Notes: generated from the sequence alone by a model not told the origin. Counted from the stretch's first letter, positions 39,779-48,050 are shown. The stretch: 51,524 bases of DNA from Thioalbus denitrificans (GCF_003337735.1 NZ_QPJY01000018.1:1-51524), one strand, 5' to 3'. Made by a program: numbers and translations.

Positions 39779-40501
39779 TCAGAGCACGCCGGAGAAGAAC
39801 TTGCTGCCGCGGTTGTGGCGGTAGAAGGCTTCCGCGTCGGACCGCGCCGCATAGGACTCCGGCGCACTGAAGACCTGCTCGGTCATCACCCGCTCCGGCT
39901 TGATGTAGTAGACCTGGGGCGCGGTGCCCTTCTCGGGCTTGAGCACCACCACCTGGTGCTGGGCGACCAGGCGCGATACCTCGCTGTCGGGATCGTTGAG
40001 ATCGCCGAAGATGCGCGAGCGGCCGAGGCAGGTCTGCACGCAGGCGGGCAGCAGCCCCTCCTCCACCCGGTGCTGGCAGAAGGTGCACTTGTCCACCACG
40101 CCGCCGATCTTCACCCGGTCCCGGTTGCCCGGCAGCACGTGACGGGCGTTGTAGGGGCAGGCGGCGATGCAGGTACGGCAGGCGATGCAGCGCTCGTAGC
40201 GCTGCAGCACGAAGCCGTCCTCGTGCTTGTAGGTGGCCTCGGTGGGGCAGTTGCGCACGCACGGCGGGTTGTCGCAGTGGTTGCACAGCCGCGGCATGAA
40301 GTGGCGCTTGGTGTTGGGGAAACGCCCCGTGTCCTTCACCTTGACGATGGTGCGCCAGACTCCGAGGGGCACGTCGTATTCGGCCTTGTCGGCACAGACA
40401 CAGGCCATGCAGCCGATGCAGCGTCGCAGGTCGATGACCATGGCCCAGCGCTTCTTGCCGGGCATGCCCAAGGACGGCGGCGCCTGGAGACCCACAGGCA
40501 T
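39779..40501 (-). CDS. Four-cluster Fe-S electron-transfer subunit (PsrB/TtrB-like)
   Basis: A 240-residue ferredoxin-type subunit with four cysteine groups: CIGCMACVCAD (residues 28-38), CNHCDNPPCVRNC, CIACRTCIAACP and CTFCQ...CVQTC. In the first group the canonical C-x2-C-x2-C-x3-C would put its last Cys at position 38, but the residue is Asp38 and an extra Cys occurs at 36. The other groups look complete. The protein has no export signal of its own and is presumably co-exported with the Tat-bearing catalytic subunit. It is the first gene of the cluster, downstream of a sigma-54 promoter, with GGGGAGGA before the ATG at 40501. Confidence 0.93.
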   Translation of the reverse strand: MPVGLQAPPSLGMPGKKRWAMVIDLRRCIGCMACVCADKAEYDVPLGVWRTIVKVKDTGRFPNTKRHFMPRLCNHCDNPPCVRNCPTEATYKHEDGFVLQRYERCIACRTCIAACPYNARHVLPGNRDRVKIGGVVDKCTFCQHRVEEGLLPACVQTCLGRSRIFGDLNDPDSEVSRLVAQHQVVVLKPEKGTAPQVYYIKPERVMTEQVFSAPESYAARSDAEAFYRHNRGSKFFSGVL

Positions 40502-40600
40502 GTCGAATCCTCCCCTGACACAGTGTTGATTAGAGATCCGGGTCGGGTGATGGCATCAGCGCCTCACCGTCCTGCCGGACCAACAGTCCCGAAGCAACCA

Positions 40601-40617
40601 TTGCAGGGGCCGTGCCA
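40601..40617 (-). promoter_or_regulatory. Sigma-54 (-24/-12) promoter of the molybdoenzyme cluster
   Basis: On the minus strand the sequence reads TGGCACG-GCCC-CTGCAA, matching the sigma-54 consensus TGGCACG-N4-TTGCA with one difference. The invariant GG (40616-40615) and GC (40604-40603) are 10 bases apart, as required. Transcription would start near 40591, giving a leader of about 90 bases before the Fe-S subunit gene. A sigma-54 activator is encoded at the other end of the same cluster. Confidence 0.85.
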
Positions 40618-40704
40618 GCAGCGGTGATTGGATGGATTTCCCTTTGTTTACGAGGGGTTTTGACCGGCCACTGAAGCCGGAAGAGTTCCCATGGCATTTG
40701 CATG

Positions 40705-40754
40705 GTTACCGGGGGGTAACAACCACCCGGCAACCGGGGTTACCGGATGGTGAC
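40705..40754. promoter_or_regulatory. Twin palindromes, probable activator binding sites
   Basis: GTTACC-GGGG-GGTAAC at 40705-40720 is a perfect palindrome, and GTTACC-GGAT-GGTGAC at 40739-40754 is the same motif with one mismatch. Their 34-bp offset is about three helical turns. They lie roughly 120 and 155 bases upstream of the predicted sigma-54 start site, where NtrC-type activators normally bind. Confidence 0.72.
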
Positions 40755-40817
40755 GCCGCGACCGGGAGACGGAGTGTTGGGTGAAGGGAAACCGGCGCCG
40801 GGCTCATCAGCCGTCAC

Positions 40818-40906
40818 CGTGAATGCGTGAGTGCGTGAGTGCGTGAGTGCGTGAATGGGTGGGTGCGTGGGTGCGTGAATGGGTGGGTGGGTGCGTGGGT
40901 ACGTGG
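40818..40906. repeat. 8-bp tandem repeat array (GTGCGTGA and variants)
   Basis: About 11 octamers, mainly GTGCGTGA on the left, degenerating into GTGGGTGC-type units on the right. It is the reverse complement of the CACTCACG array at 127-230. Confidence 0.92.
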
Positions 40907-40972
40907 GGTCCGATTAATCCGGCCGCAGGGTGCGGGACCCCGGCGCCGTCCCGCGGATGAATCCGGACCCGC

Positions 40973-41431
40973 TCAGGCATCCAGCACGCAGTAGAGGCGC
41001 ACCCGGCCGTCATCGAGCGCGCACACCTTGAGCCGCGGCAGCAGCACCGCCTGGACGGGAAAGCGCTGCCGATGGCGGGCCGGGTCGTACCGCTCGCCGT
41101 AGGCCACGCCGGTGATCTTCAGCTGCCGCTTGCGGTGGCGCTCGTCCAGCTCGTCCACCTCCTCCAGGGAGCCGGTGACGAAGCGCTTGAACACGTAGCC
41201 GTCCACCTCCATGCGGTAGAGCAGCTCCGAGAGCAGTCCCACCACGGTGGTGGGAATATCGAAGCCGTACCAGGCCAGGGGAATCTCCTCGCGCTCCTCC
41301 ACCCCCTCCTGCTCCCACATGAACAGGCACAGGGCCGCGGCGGCGGCGTCGAACATCCCGGTGTGATCACGGGCGACGATCTCCATGCCCACGCCGCCGT
41401 TGGGGTCCTCGCTGAAGCTGTAGTTCGCCAT
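40973..41431 (-). CDS. Archease-like protein
   Basis: A 152-residue protein matching the archease fold. It has DHTGMFDAAAAALCLFMWE near residue 20, TTVVGLLSELLYRMEVDGYVF near 58, ITGVAYGERYDPARH near 100 and a C-terminal LLPRLKVCALDDGRVRLYCVLD. In characterised systems archease activates the RNA ligase RtcB. No rtcB is present in the window, so it may act elsewhere or have another role. The Asp pair at the C-terminus typical of metal binding is only partly visible. It lies 23 bases after moaA, with GGAGAGGAG before the ATG, and is probably co-transcribed with it. Confidence 0.8.
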   Translation of the reverse strand: MANYSFSEDPNGGVGMEIVARDHTGMFDAAAAALCLFMWEQEGVEEREEIPLAWYGFDIPTTVVGLLSELLYRMEVDGYVFKRFVTGSLEEVDELDERHRKRQLKITGVAYGERYDPARHRQRFPVQAVLLPRLKVCALDDGRVRLYCVLDA

Positions 41432-41454
41432 CGCTGCTCCTCTCCGGCGGGGTT

Positions 41455-42444
41455 TCAGCCGCCCGTCATGGACATCCGGCGCAGCACCTTCGCGGGCTGC
41501 TCGCGGAATTCGTGGCGCTCCGGCTTGAGGGCCATCGCCGCCCGCAACGCCTCCTCCAGCCCGGCGTCGGACACGCCGGCGCGGAGCAGCCGGCCGAGGG
41601 GATAGCTGTGCTCCTGCCCCAGGCACAGCAGGAGGTTGCCCGTCACGTCGAGGCGGACCCGGTTGCAGGTGGCGCAGAAGTGCTGCGACAGCGGGGTGAT
41701 GAAGCCGATGCGGGCATCGGTGCCGTCGATGCGGTAGTAGCGGGCGGGACCGCCCCCGGGAGCGATGTCCGGAACCAGCGGGAGATGCCCAAGTATCCGC
41801 CGGCGCACCGTATCCAGGGCCAGGAAGCGTCCGGCCGCGGCGCGCCCCCCGTCACCCACGGGCATGGTCTCGATGAGACGCAGGGTCAGGTTCCGTTCCA
41901 TGCAGTAGGCCACCAGGGAGGGGATTTCCCCATCGTTGACGCCCCGCATCACCACGGTGTTGATGCGGATGGGGGCCATCCCGGCGGTCCGGGCCGCCTC
42001 GATCCCCGCCAGGACCCGCGCCAGGTCCCCGCCGCCCGTTACCTCCCGGTAACGTCCGGGCTCGAGGGTATCGAGGCTGATGTTGACGCGCCCGACTCCC
42101 GCCTCCCGCAGCCGTGCCGCCATGGGCGCCAGCCGGATGGCGTTGGTGCTGAGGGACAGGTCCCCGATGCCCGGGAGAGCGGCCAGCCGTTCCGCCAGCC
42201 GGGGCAGATCGCGGCGCAGCAGCGGCTCGCCGCCGGTGAGCCGAACGCGCCGCACCCCCAGGCGGGCAAAAGCCGCCACGATGCGTTCCAGCTCCCCGAA
42301 TCCGAGCCAGTCCGCCGGTTCGTGGTAATCCGTCCGGCCCGGGGGACGACAATAGGCGCAGCGGAGATCACAGCGGTCGGTGACCGACAGCCGCAGGTAA
42401 TCGATGCCGCGGCCAAAGCGATCCGTGAGTCTCTCTGCGGCCAT
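41455..42444 (-). CDS. moaA: GTP 3',8-cyclase MoaA (molybdenum cofactor biosynthesis)
   Basis: A 329-residue radical SAM enzyme. The N-terminal cluster motif is C25-x3-C29-x2-C32 (CDLRCAYC), with TGGEPLLR and SLSTNA blocks following. The C-terminal cluster site is FCATCNRVRLDVTGNLLLC. It converts GTP to the first intermediate of molybdopterin synthesis. Its place next to a large molybdoenzyme cluster suggests that it helps meet the cofactor demand, although other moa genes are not in the window. An exact GTTACC-TCCC-GGTAAC palindrome occurs within its coding sequence at 42038-42053. Confidence 0.95.
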   Translation of the reverse strand: MAAERLTDRFGRGIDYLRLSVTDRCDLRCAYCRPPGRTDYHEPADWLGFGELERIVAAFARLGVRRVRLTGGEPLLRRDLPRLAERLAALPGIGDLSLSTNAIRLAPMAARLREAGVGRVNISLDTLEPGRYREVTGGGDLARVLAGIEAARTAGMAPIRINTVVMRGVNDGEIPSLVAYCMERNLTLRLIETMPVGDGGRAAAGRFLALDTVRRRILGHLPLVPDIAPGGGPARYYRIDGTDARIGFITPLSQHFCATCNRVRLDVTGNLLLCLGQEHSYPLGRLLRAGVSDAGLEEALRAAMALKPERHEFREQPAKVLRRMSMTGG

Positions 42445-42530
42445 GCCAACCCCCCGTGTCTCCCGATGGGCACCGGGACTCCCACAGGAGTTTGCAAGAT
42501 GCAGGCCAGGCGCCTACCGGTGGAGGACGA

Positions 42531-44402
42531 CTAGGAGGGGGCGGGCTCGTCACCGGGGGCCGGCGCCCCGTCACCGTTGGCGGCCTCCTCGAGCCGCTCG
42601 CCCCGCACCGCCTTCTCCTGGCGCGGACCGAACCACACCACCAGGTCGCCGGCATCCGGCTTGAGGGGTTCATCCACGGCGCTGAAGCGCACCGCGCCGC
42701 TCTCCTTGATGAGTAGCACCATGATGGCCTCGGCGGGACACGCCGCCCGGCACGCCTCGAAGTCGAAGCTCTCGCTGAGCCGGGTCTTCTGGAAGGACCA
42801 GCCCCGGTACCAGTGGGCCAGCAGCTCCTCGTAGAGCGCCACCTCCGCCATGGCGTAGAGGCCGCGGGCGCTGCGCGCCACCTGGCGCGACTCGCGCTCC
42901 TCCACCCCCGGGGGCGGCAGCTGGAACACCCGGTTGCGCCCCAGCTCGGCGGCATAGCGGCTGCAGACCAGGGCGTTGTAGGCGTCGTTGTCGGTGGCCG
43001 CCAGCAGGGTGCCCACCTCGTTGAACTCGAGCGACTGCTCGGCCTGCTCGGAGAGCAGCTCGCCGTAGAAGACCCGGATACCCTCCAGGCGCGGGGTGCG
43101 CAGGCGGTGCCAGGAGCTGTCCACCAGGATCACCGGCACCTCCTGCTCATTGAGCACCCGCGCCAGCCCGGTGGTCCAGGGGTTGGCGCCCACGATGAGC
43201 ACCCCGTTGCGGGACTTCGCGCTCAACTCCAGCCGCCGGGCCACCCAGGGCAGGCTGAAGCCGTGCACCACCACGGTGAGCAGGATGAGGGCGAACACCA
43301 GCGGCAGCAGTAGCTCCGCGCCCGGGTAGCCCTGGGCCTCCAGGGCCGGGCCGAAGACGCCGGCCACCGCCGCGGCCACCACGCCCCGGGGGGCCACCCA
43401 GGCCACCAGCAGCCGCTCGCGCGGGTCCATGCCGGCGCCCACGGTGGCGGCGTAGATGGCGAGCGGACGCACCAGCAGCAGCACCGCCGCCAGCAGCGCG
43501 GCGCTGCGCCAGTCGAGCTTCTGCAGGATGGCGGGATCGAGATCGGCGGTGAGCAGCAGGAACACCGCCGAGACCAGCAGGATGGCGATGTACTCCTTGA
43601 ACCGGCGGATCTCCTCGATGCTCGGCAGGTTGAGGTTGCCGAGCACCACCCCGAGCAGGGTGGCGGCCAGCAGGCCCGCCTCCTCCAGCACCCCGTTGGC
43701 CAGGGCGTAGACGGCGAAGGCCGCCGCCAGGGCGAGCGGCCCCTTCAGGTACTCCGGCACCGCGCCGCGGCGGTAGGCCCAGCCCAGCAGCCACGCCACC
43801 CCGCCGCCCAGGGCGCAGGCCACGGCGAGCCCCAGGCCGAGCCGCAGCAGGATGTGGGAGAGCCCCCCGGACTCCGCCTGGACGAAATACTCGAAGGCGA
43901 GCACCGCGAGGATGGCGCCGGTGGGATCGTTCACGATCCCCTCCCACTTCAGGTAGGAGGCGGGGCGGCGCTTGAGCCGGGCCTGGCGCAGCAGGGGAAT
44001 GATGACGGTGGGTCCGGTGACCACGATGATGGCGCCGAAGACCAGCGCCACCGGCCAGGCGAGGCCGCCGACGTAGTGGGCCGCCAGGGCGCCGAGCAGC
44101 AGGCTGAAGACCACGCCCAGGGTGATGAGCCGGCGCACCCCGGCGGCGGCCTGGCGCAGCTCGTGCAGGCGCAGGGACAGGCCGCCCTCGAACAGGATGG
44201 CGGCCACGCTCAGCTTGATGATGGGCTCCAGCGCCGCGCCCAGGTCGGCGCTGGGACGGATCCAGCCGGTCACCGGGCCGGCCAGCAGGCCGGCCAGGGT
44301 CAGCATCACGATGGCCGGCATGTGCAGGCGCCAGCCCAGCCACTGGGCGCCCATCCCCAGGACCGCGAGCAGCGCCAGGACCGGCGTCAGGTGCAGTTCC
44401 AT
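42531..44402 (-). CDS. CPA1 cation:proton antiporter with TrkA-N domain
   Basis: A 623-residue protein. About twelve hydrophobic helices cover residues 1-390, with the CPA core motifs AAILFEGGLSLRLHEL, FGAIIVVTGPTVIIPLL and EGIVNDPTGAILAV. A cytosolic TrkA-N nucleotide-binding domain follows, with VLIVGANPWTTGLARVL near residue 399, then a regulatory tail to the C-terminus. It exchanges Na+ or K+ for H+ across the inner membrane and is probably gated by bound nucleotide. GGGGGAGACC precedes the ATG. moaA lies 86 bases downstream on the same strand. Confidence 0.92.
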   Translation of the reverse strand: MELHLTPVLALLAVLGMGAQWLGWRLHMPAIVMLTLAGLLAGPVTGWIRPSADLGAALEPIIKLSVAAILFEGGLSLRLHELRQAAAGVRRLITLGVVFSLLLGALAAHYVGGLAWPVALVFGAIIVVTGPTVIIPLLRQARLKRRPASYLKWEGIVNDPTGAILAVLAFEYFVQAESGGLSHILLRLGLGLAVACALGGGVAWLLGWAYRRGAVPEYLKGPLALAAAFAVYALANGVLEEAGLLAATLLGVVLGNLNLPSIEEIRRFKEYIAILLVSAVFLLLTADLDPAILQKLDWRSAALLAAVLLLVRPLAIYAATVGAGMDPRERLLVAWVAPRGVVAAAVAGVFGPALEAQGYPGAELLLPLVFALILLTVVVHGFSLPWVARRLELSAKSRNGVLIVGANPWTTGLARVLNEQEVPVILVDSSWHRLRTPRLEGIRVFYGELLSEQAEQSLEFNEVGTLLAATDNDAYNALVCSRYAAELGRNRVFQLPPPGVEERESRQVARSARGLYAMAEVALYEELLAHWYRGWSFQKTRLSESFDFEACRAACPAEAIMVLLIKESGAVRFSAVDEPLKPDAGDLVVWFGPRQEKAVRGERLEEAANGDGAPAPGDEPAPS

Positions 44403-44428
44403 GGTCTCCCCCGTCCCGCAGGGCCGGT

Positions 44429-45382
44429 TCAGGAGAGGCGGTCGGTCTCCTTCACGGCCGTTTCGTTTGCCTCAATCATCCGGGCTTCGGCCCGCCGGAG
44501 CAAGCGGCGGGACCGGCGCGCCGCCAGCCCGCCCCACTGGTGCAGGGCCAGCCCGGCCAGGATCAGCCCCGTGCCGGCGAGCACCTCCGGCCCCACCGGC
44601 TCGCCGTTCAGGCCGGCGCCGAGGAACAGGGCCAGCACCGGGGTGATCAGGGTCACCAGCGCCACCTTGGCCGCCTCCACGTGCTTGAGCACGTAGTAGT
44701 AGCAGATGAAGCCCACCACCGAGCCCATCAGCGCCAGGTAGGCGATGGAGAGCAGCGCCCGCCGCGGCAGGGCCGTCGGCCAGGCGTGGCCGGAGACCAG
44801 CGCCACCAGGACGAACAGGAGCGCCGCGACGCTCACCCCGCCGGCGGTCTGGGCCAGGGCCGGGACGCCGCTGCCGAGGCGCTTGACCCACACGGCGCTG
44901 GTGGCGTGGGCGAGCACCGCCAGGCACACCACCGCGATGCCCCACACCGCCCCCGGTCCGGCCGTGGCGCCGCGGGCGAAGATGATGGCGAGCCCCGCCA
45001 GGCCGGCCGCCATGCCCGCCAGCTTCACCGGCGTCAGGCTGCGCTCGCCCAGCCAGAACGCCGCCAGCACGGCGGTCACCATGGGGTTGAGGCCGAACAG
45101 CACCGAGATCCAGCCCGAGGGGATGAACTGGGCGGCCCAGTAGACCGAGAGCATGCCGCCGAAGATGCCCAGCCCCACCGCGAGGTAGGTGCGCCGGGCG
45201 CCGCGATCGAACGGCAGGCGCTGGCGCAGCAGGACCACCAGCGCCAGGCAGGCGAGGGCGCCGAGCGCCATGCGCGCGCTGACGCCGAACAGCCACCCGG
45301 GCCCCTCGCCGCTCCACTTGATGGCGAGCGGGGTGGTGGACCAGATGAGGATCACGCCGATGTAGGCGGCCGGAATGGACAC
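44429..45382 (-). CDS. EamA/DMT family transporter
   Basis: A 317-residue membrane protein with ten hydrophobic segments in two EamA repeats. The first repeat has IGVILIWSTTPLAIKWS at the N-terminus and FGLNPMVTAVLAAFWLGERSL; the second has GSVVGFICYYYVLKHVEA and VTLITPVLALFLG. DMT proteins export metabolites such as amino acids; the substrate is unknown. The GTG start at 45382 is chosen for its GGGGAG 7 bases upstream. It ends 26 bases before the antiporter start, so the two may be co-transcribed. Confidence 0.9.
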   Translation of the reverse strand: MSIPAAYIGVILIWSTTPLAIKWSGEGPGWLFGVSARMALGALACLALVVLLRQRLPFDRGARRTYLAVGLGIFGGMLSVYWAAQFIPSGWISVLFGLNPMVTAVLAAFWLGERSLTPVKLAGMAAGLAGLAIIFARGATAGPGAVWGIAVVCLAVLAHATSAVWVKRLGSGVPALAQTAGGVSVAALLFVLVALVSGHAWPTALPRRALLSIAYLALMGSVVGFICYYYVLKHVEAAKVALVTLITPVLALFLGAGLNGEPVGPEVLAGTGLILAGLALHQWGGLAARRSRRLLRRAEARMIEANETAVKETDRLS

Positions 45383-45401
45383 GGGTCTCTCCCCGGGGCT
45401 C

Positions 45402-45444
45402 GGAAAAGCAAGAGGGCCGCAGATCCGGAAATCTGCGGCCCCCT
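45402..45444 (-). terminator. Rho-independent terminator or attenuator hairpin
   Basis: GGGCCGCAGAT (45414-45424) pairs perfectly with ATCTGCGGCCC (45431-45441), and the stem can be extended with a small bulge. On the minus strand it is followed by CTTGCTTTT. It lies after the SprT-like gene and 20 bases before the EamA start, so it could end the former or attenuate the latter. Confidence 0.65.
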
Positions 45445-45598
45445 CTGGATTCATGGTCGCCGGAGCGACGTCAGCTGCTTCAGGAATCCCGGCCGCAGGA
45501 AAAACCCGCACGGCGCATGGGGCGCCGGCGGCACGGGGCTTTCCTGATGACGGCAGTCGGGTTCATGGGACGAGTCTGCCCGTGGCCCCGAGCCGTTG

Positions 45599-46534
45599 TC
45601 AAGACAGCCAATGGCCGAGCCGGGCCAGGAACCGCTCGGCCTCGGCGTGGCCCGGGTAGCGGCGCTCGTCGCGGCGGAAGGCGGCGGTGTGGGCGCGCAC
45701 CGTGCCACCCTCCACCCGGACGCCGTGATGCTTGTGCAGCAGTTCGTGGTAGAGGACGTAGGCCACCACGTGCTCGGGCACCTCGGCCCGGTCCAGCGCC
45801 GCGCTCACCACCACCCGGTCGTGCAGCGGATCGTAGTGACCGAGCTTGCGCAGCGACGGGCGGGCGCTCCACTCCAGCCGCGGACGCCCCAGGCGATCCC
45901 CGAAGTGGTCCCGGTTCAGCGCGGCGAACAGCCGGCCCAGGTGGTGACAGGCCCCGGCCGCGCCGTCCACCTCGCCGCCCAGGGCCAGCATGCGCTCGCG
46001 CACCGCCCGGCAGGCCGGCTGCATCAGCGCGGCCATGACCCGGGCCCGGGCGCGCGGCCGCCCGGCGGCCAGGTCGGCGCAATGGCCCAGCTCCGCCGCC
46101 GACAGCCCCACCACCGCCGCGGGCAGGTGCAGGCGCGTACCCGAACGGTCGCCGCGCAGGCGCATGAGGCCGGTCATGGGGCGGAGGTGGATGGTGAACG
46201 GACCCCGCAGCCGGCGCCCGGCGAGCTCCCGCAGCCCGGCCTGGAGCGCCAGCCGCGCCGCCAGGTAGGCGTCCAGGTGGTCGCCCTCGGCGAAATAGGC
46301 GAGCCAGCCGCGGATGCCGCGCAGCGTGGGCGTGAGTCGCCCGGGGTCGAGGGCGCGCCTGCGGATATCGGCCTCCAGCGCCCCGCTGAGGCGTCCGACT
46401 TCCGTCACCACCGGACCCGCATCCGGACGCGCGGTATGCGCCAGGCGCTCCAGCAGCCCCTCGAAACGCGCGCCCAGCCCGGGGAAACGCGCCATGCCCC
46501 GCGGCCGTCCGGCCTGTCCACTGCGCTGCTCCAT
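45599..46534 (-). CDS. SprT-like zinc metallopeptidase domain protein
   Basis: A 311-residue protein. The C-terminal part has the zincin signature YVLYHELLHKHHG (HExxH) and a downstream HTAAFRRDERRYPG that can give the third ligand, as in SprT/DUF45-like peptidases. It also has LGHYDPLHDRVVVSAALD, a typical strand-turn before the active helix. The N-terminal half (residues 1 to about 180) is Arg/Leu-rich and not recognised. The substrate is unknown. The ATG at 46534 has a GGGG 7 bases upstream. It is divergent from the YihY gene, and a 12-bp inverted repeat lies between them. Confidence 0.82.
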   Translation of the reverse strand: MEQRSGQAGRPRGMARFPGLGARFEGLLERLAHTARPDAGPVVTEVGRLSGALEADIRRRALDPGRLTPTLRGIRGWLAYFAEGDHLDAYLAARLALQAGLRELAGRRLRGPFTIHLRPMTGLMRLRGDRSGTRLHLPAAVVGLSAAELGHCADLAAGRPRARARVMAALMQPACRAVRERMLALGGEVDGAAGACHHLGRLFAALNRDHFGDRLGRPRLEWSARPSLRKLGHYDPLHDRVVVSAALDRAEVPEHVVAYVLYHELLHKHHGVRVEGGTVRAHTAAFRRDERRYPGHAEAERFLARLGHWLS

Positions 46535-46591
46535 CAAATTCCCCGCCCCGATCTGCCACTGTCGCAGTCTGATGATAACCTTAGAGGAGAC

Positions 46592-46629
46592 GTCCGATAA
46601 TCGAACCCGGCTGCGCCCGATTATCGGAC
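46592..46629. promoter_or_regulatory. 12-bp inverted repeat in divergent promoter region
   Basis: GTCCGATAATCG (46592-46603) and CGATTATCGGAC (46618-46629) are perfect inverted copies with a 14-base spacer. They lie between the divergent SprT-like and YihY genes, 58 and 45 bases from their starts. An operator for a dimeric regulator is likely; which one is unknown. Confidence 0.6.
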
Positions 46630-46673
46630 CCGCCCCTGATGATGACCGCCGCCCGCCGGGAGATGACGACCAC

Positions 46674-48050
46674 ATGACCGCAACCCCCCGGGAACTCTAC
46701 AGCCGGGTCACCCACCAGGTCTGGGACCCGGAGCTCGCCACGCTGCCGCGCTGGCGCGCCATGCCCCTGCGCGCCCTGCGCATCGCCTGGGCGGTGGTGC
46801 GGGATCTCGCCGACGGCCAGCTCACCCTGCGCGCCATGAGCCTGGTCTACACCACGCTGCTGTCGCTGGTACCGCTGCTGGCGGTGAGCTTCTCGGTGCT
46901 GAAGGCCTTCGGCGTGCACAACCAGCTGGAGCCGGCCCTGCTCAACTTCCTCGCCCCCATGGGCGAGCAGGGCGTGGAGATCACGGGGCGCATCATCGGC
47001 TTCGTGGAGAACGTCAAGGCGGGCGTGCTCGGCTCCCTGGGTCTCGCGCTGCTGTTCTACACCGTCGTCTCCCTGATGCAGAAGATCGAGCGCTCCTTCA
47101 ACTTCACCTGGCGGGTGAGCGAGCAGCGCAGCTTCGCCCAGCGCTTCAGCGACTACCTCAGCGTCATCCTGATCGGGCCGGTGCTGGTCTTCTCCGCCCT
47201 GGGCGTGACCGCGACGATCATGGACGCGGAGGTGGTGCAGCGGCTGGCGGCCATCGAACCCTTCGGCACCCTGCTGCAGTTCGTCACCAAGCTGCTGCCC
47301 TACCTGCTCATCATCGCCGCCTTCACCCTCATCTACATCTTCGTGCCCAACACCCGGGTGAAGGTGGGCTCGGCGCTCACCGGCGCGGTGGTCACCGGCA
47401 TCCTGTGGCAGACCAGCGGCTGGGCTTTCGGCGCCTTCATCGTCACCTCCACCAAGTACACGGCCATCTACTCCAGCTTCGCCATCCTGATGCTGTTCAT
47501 GATCTGGCTCTACCTGGGCTGGCTCATCCTGCTGGTGGGCGCCAGCATCGCCTTCTACCACCAGCACCCCGAGCATCTCAGCCCGGCACGGGCGGAGCAG
47601 CGCCTGAGCGCACGGCTCGGCGAGCAGGTGGCGCTGCTGGTGATGCAGCGGGTGGGCGAGGCCTTCTATACAGGAAGGCCGGGGTGGACCACGGCGGGAC
47701 TGGCCGAGCGCCTGGGGCTGCCCATGGACCTGCTCACCCCGGTGCTCACCGCCCTGGAGCGCGGCGGGCTGCTGGTGCGCGCCGGCACGGAACCGGTCCG
47801 CCACCTTCCCGCCCGCCCCCTGGAGGAGACCCCGGTGAAGGAGGTGCTCGACGCGGTTCGCCGGGACGGCGAGGACGACCACCTGAACCCCGGGCGGCTG
47901 TCCCCGGACAGCCCCGCGGCGCGGATGCTGGAGCGGGCGGACAGCGCCGCCGGCGCGGCGCTGGCGGACGTGAACCTGAAGATGCTGGCCGTCGGCGGGG
48001 AGGCCGGAACGGCCGGGGAGAACGGTGCGGGGGAACGCCGCGCCTCCTGA
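46674..48050 (+). CDS. YihY/BrkB (UPF0761) family membrane protein
   Basis: A 458-residue protein. Six hydrophobic segments lie in residues 55-300, with SLVYTTLLSLVPLLAVSFSVL near 55, TVVSLMQKIERSFNFTWRV near 128 and IYIFVPNTRVKVGSALTGA near 222, all typical of the YihY family. The C-terminal cytosolic region (about 305-458) contains a winged-helix-like part, TTAGLAERLGLPMDLLTPVL, and a variable tail. The family was once thought to include RNase BN but is now taken as a membrane protein of unknown transport role. The ATG at 46674 has GGGAG about 10 bases upstream. Confidence 0.9.
   Translation: MTATPRELYSRVTHQVWDPELATLPRWRAMPLRALRIAWAVVRDLADGQLTLRAMSLVYTTLLSLVPLLAVSFSVLKAFGVHNQLEPALLNFLAPMGEQGVEITGRIIGFVENVKAGVLGSLGLALLFYTVVSLMQKIERSFNFTWRVSEQRSFAQRFSDYLSVILIGPVLVFSALGVTATIMDAEVVQRLAAIEPFGTLLQFVTKLLPYLLIIAAFTLIYIFVPNTRVKVGSALTGAVVTGILWQTSGWAFGAFIVTSTKYTAIYSSFAILMLFMIWLYLGWLILLVGASIAFYHQHPEHLSPARAEQRLSARLGEQVALLVMQRVGEAFYTGRPGWTTAGLAERLGLPMDLLTPVLTALERGGLLVRAGTEPVRHLPARPLEETPVKEVLDAVRRDGEDDHLNPGRLSPDSPAARMLERADSAAGAALADVNLKMLAVGGEAGTAGENGAGERRAS

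Larger units (their letters stand above)
40502..40972. other. Regulatory intergenic region
   Basis: A 471-base gap between the Fe-S subunit gene and the archease gene, both on the minus strand. It contains the cluster's leader and sigma-54 promoter, the twin palindromes, and the octamer repeat array at 40818-40906. No gene is supported inside it. Confidence 0.75.

Noticed and set aside
35717-40627. A 1636-codon plus-strand open frame
   Set aside because: It is antisense to the TorD-like, molybdoenzyme, NrfD and Fe-S genes, which all have clear motifs and ribosome binding sites. Its translation is low-complexity Gly/His/Val-rich sequence.
42445-42530. Molybdenum-cofactor riboswitch upstream of moaA
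   Set aside because: The gap is 86 bases and shows no recognisable Moco motif fold.
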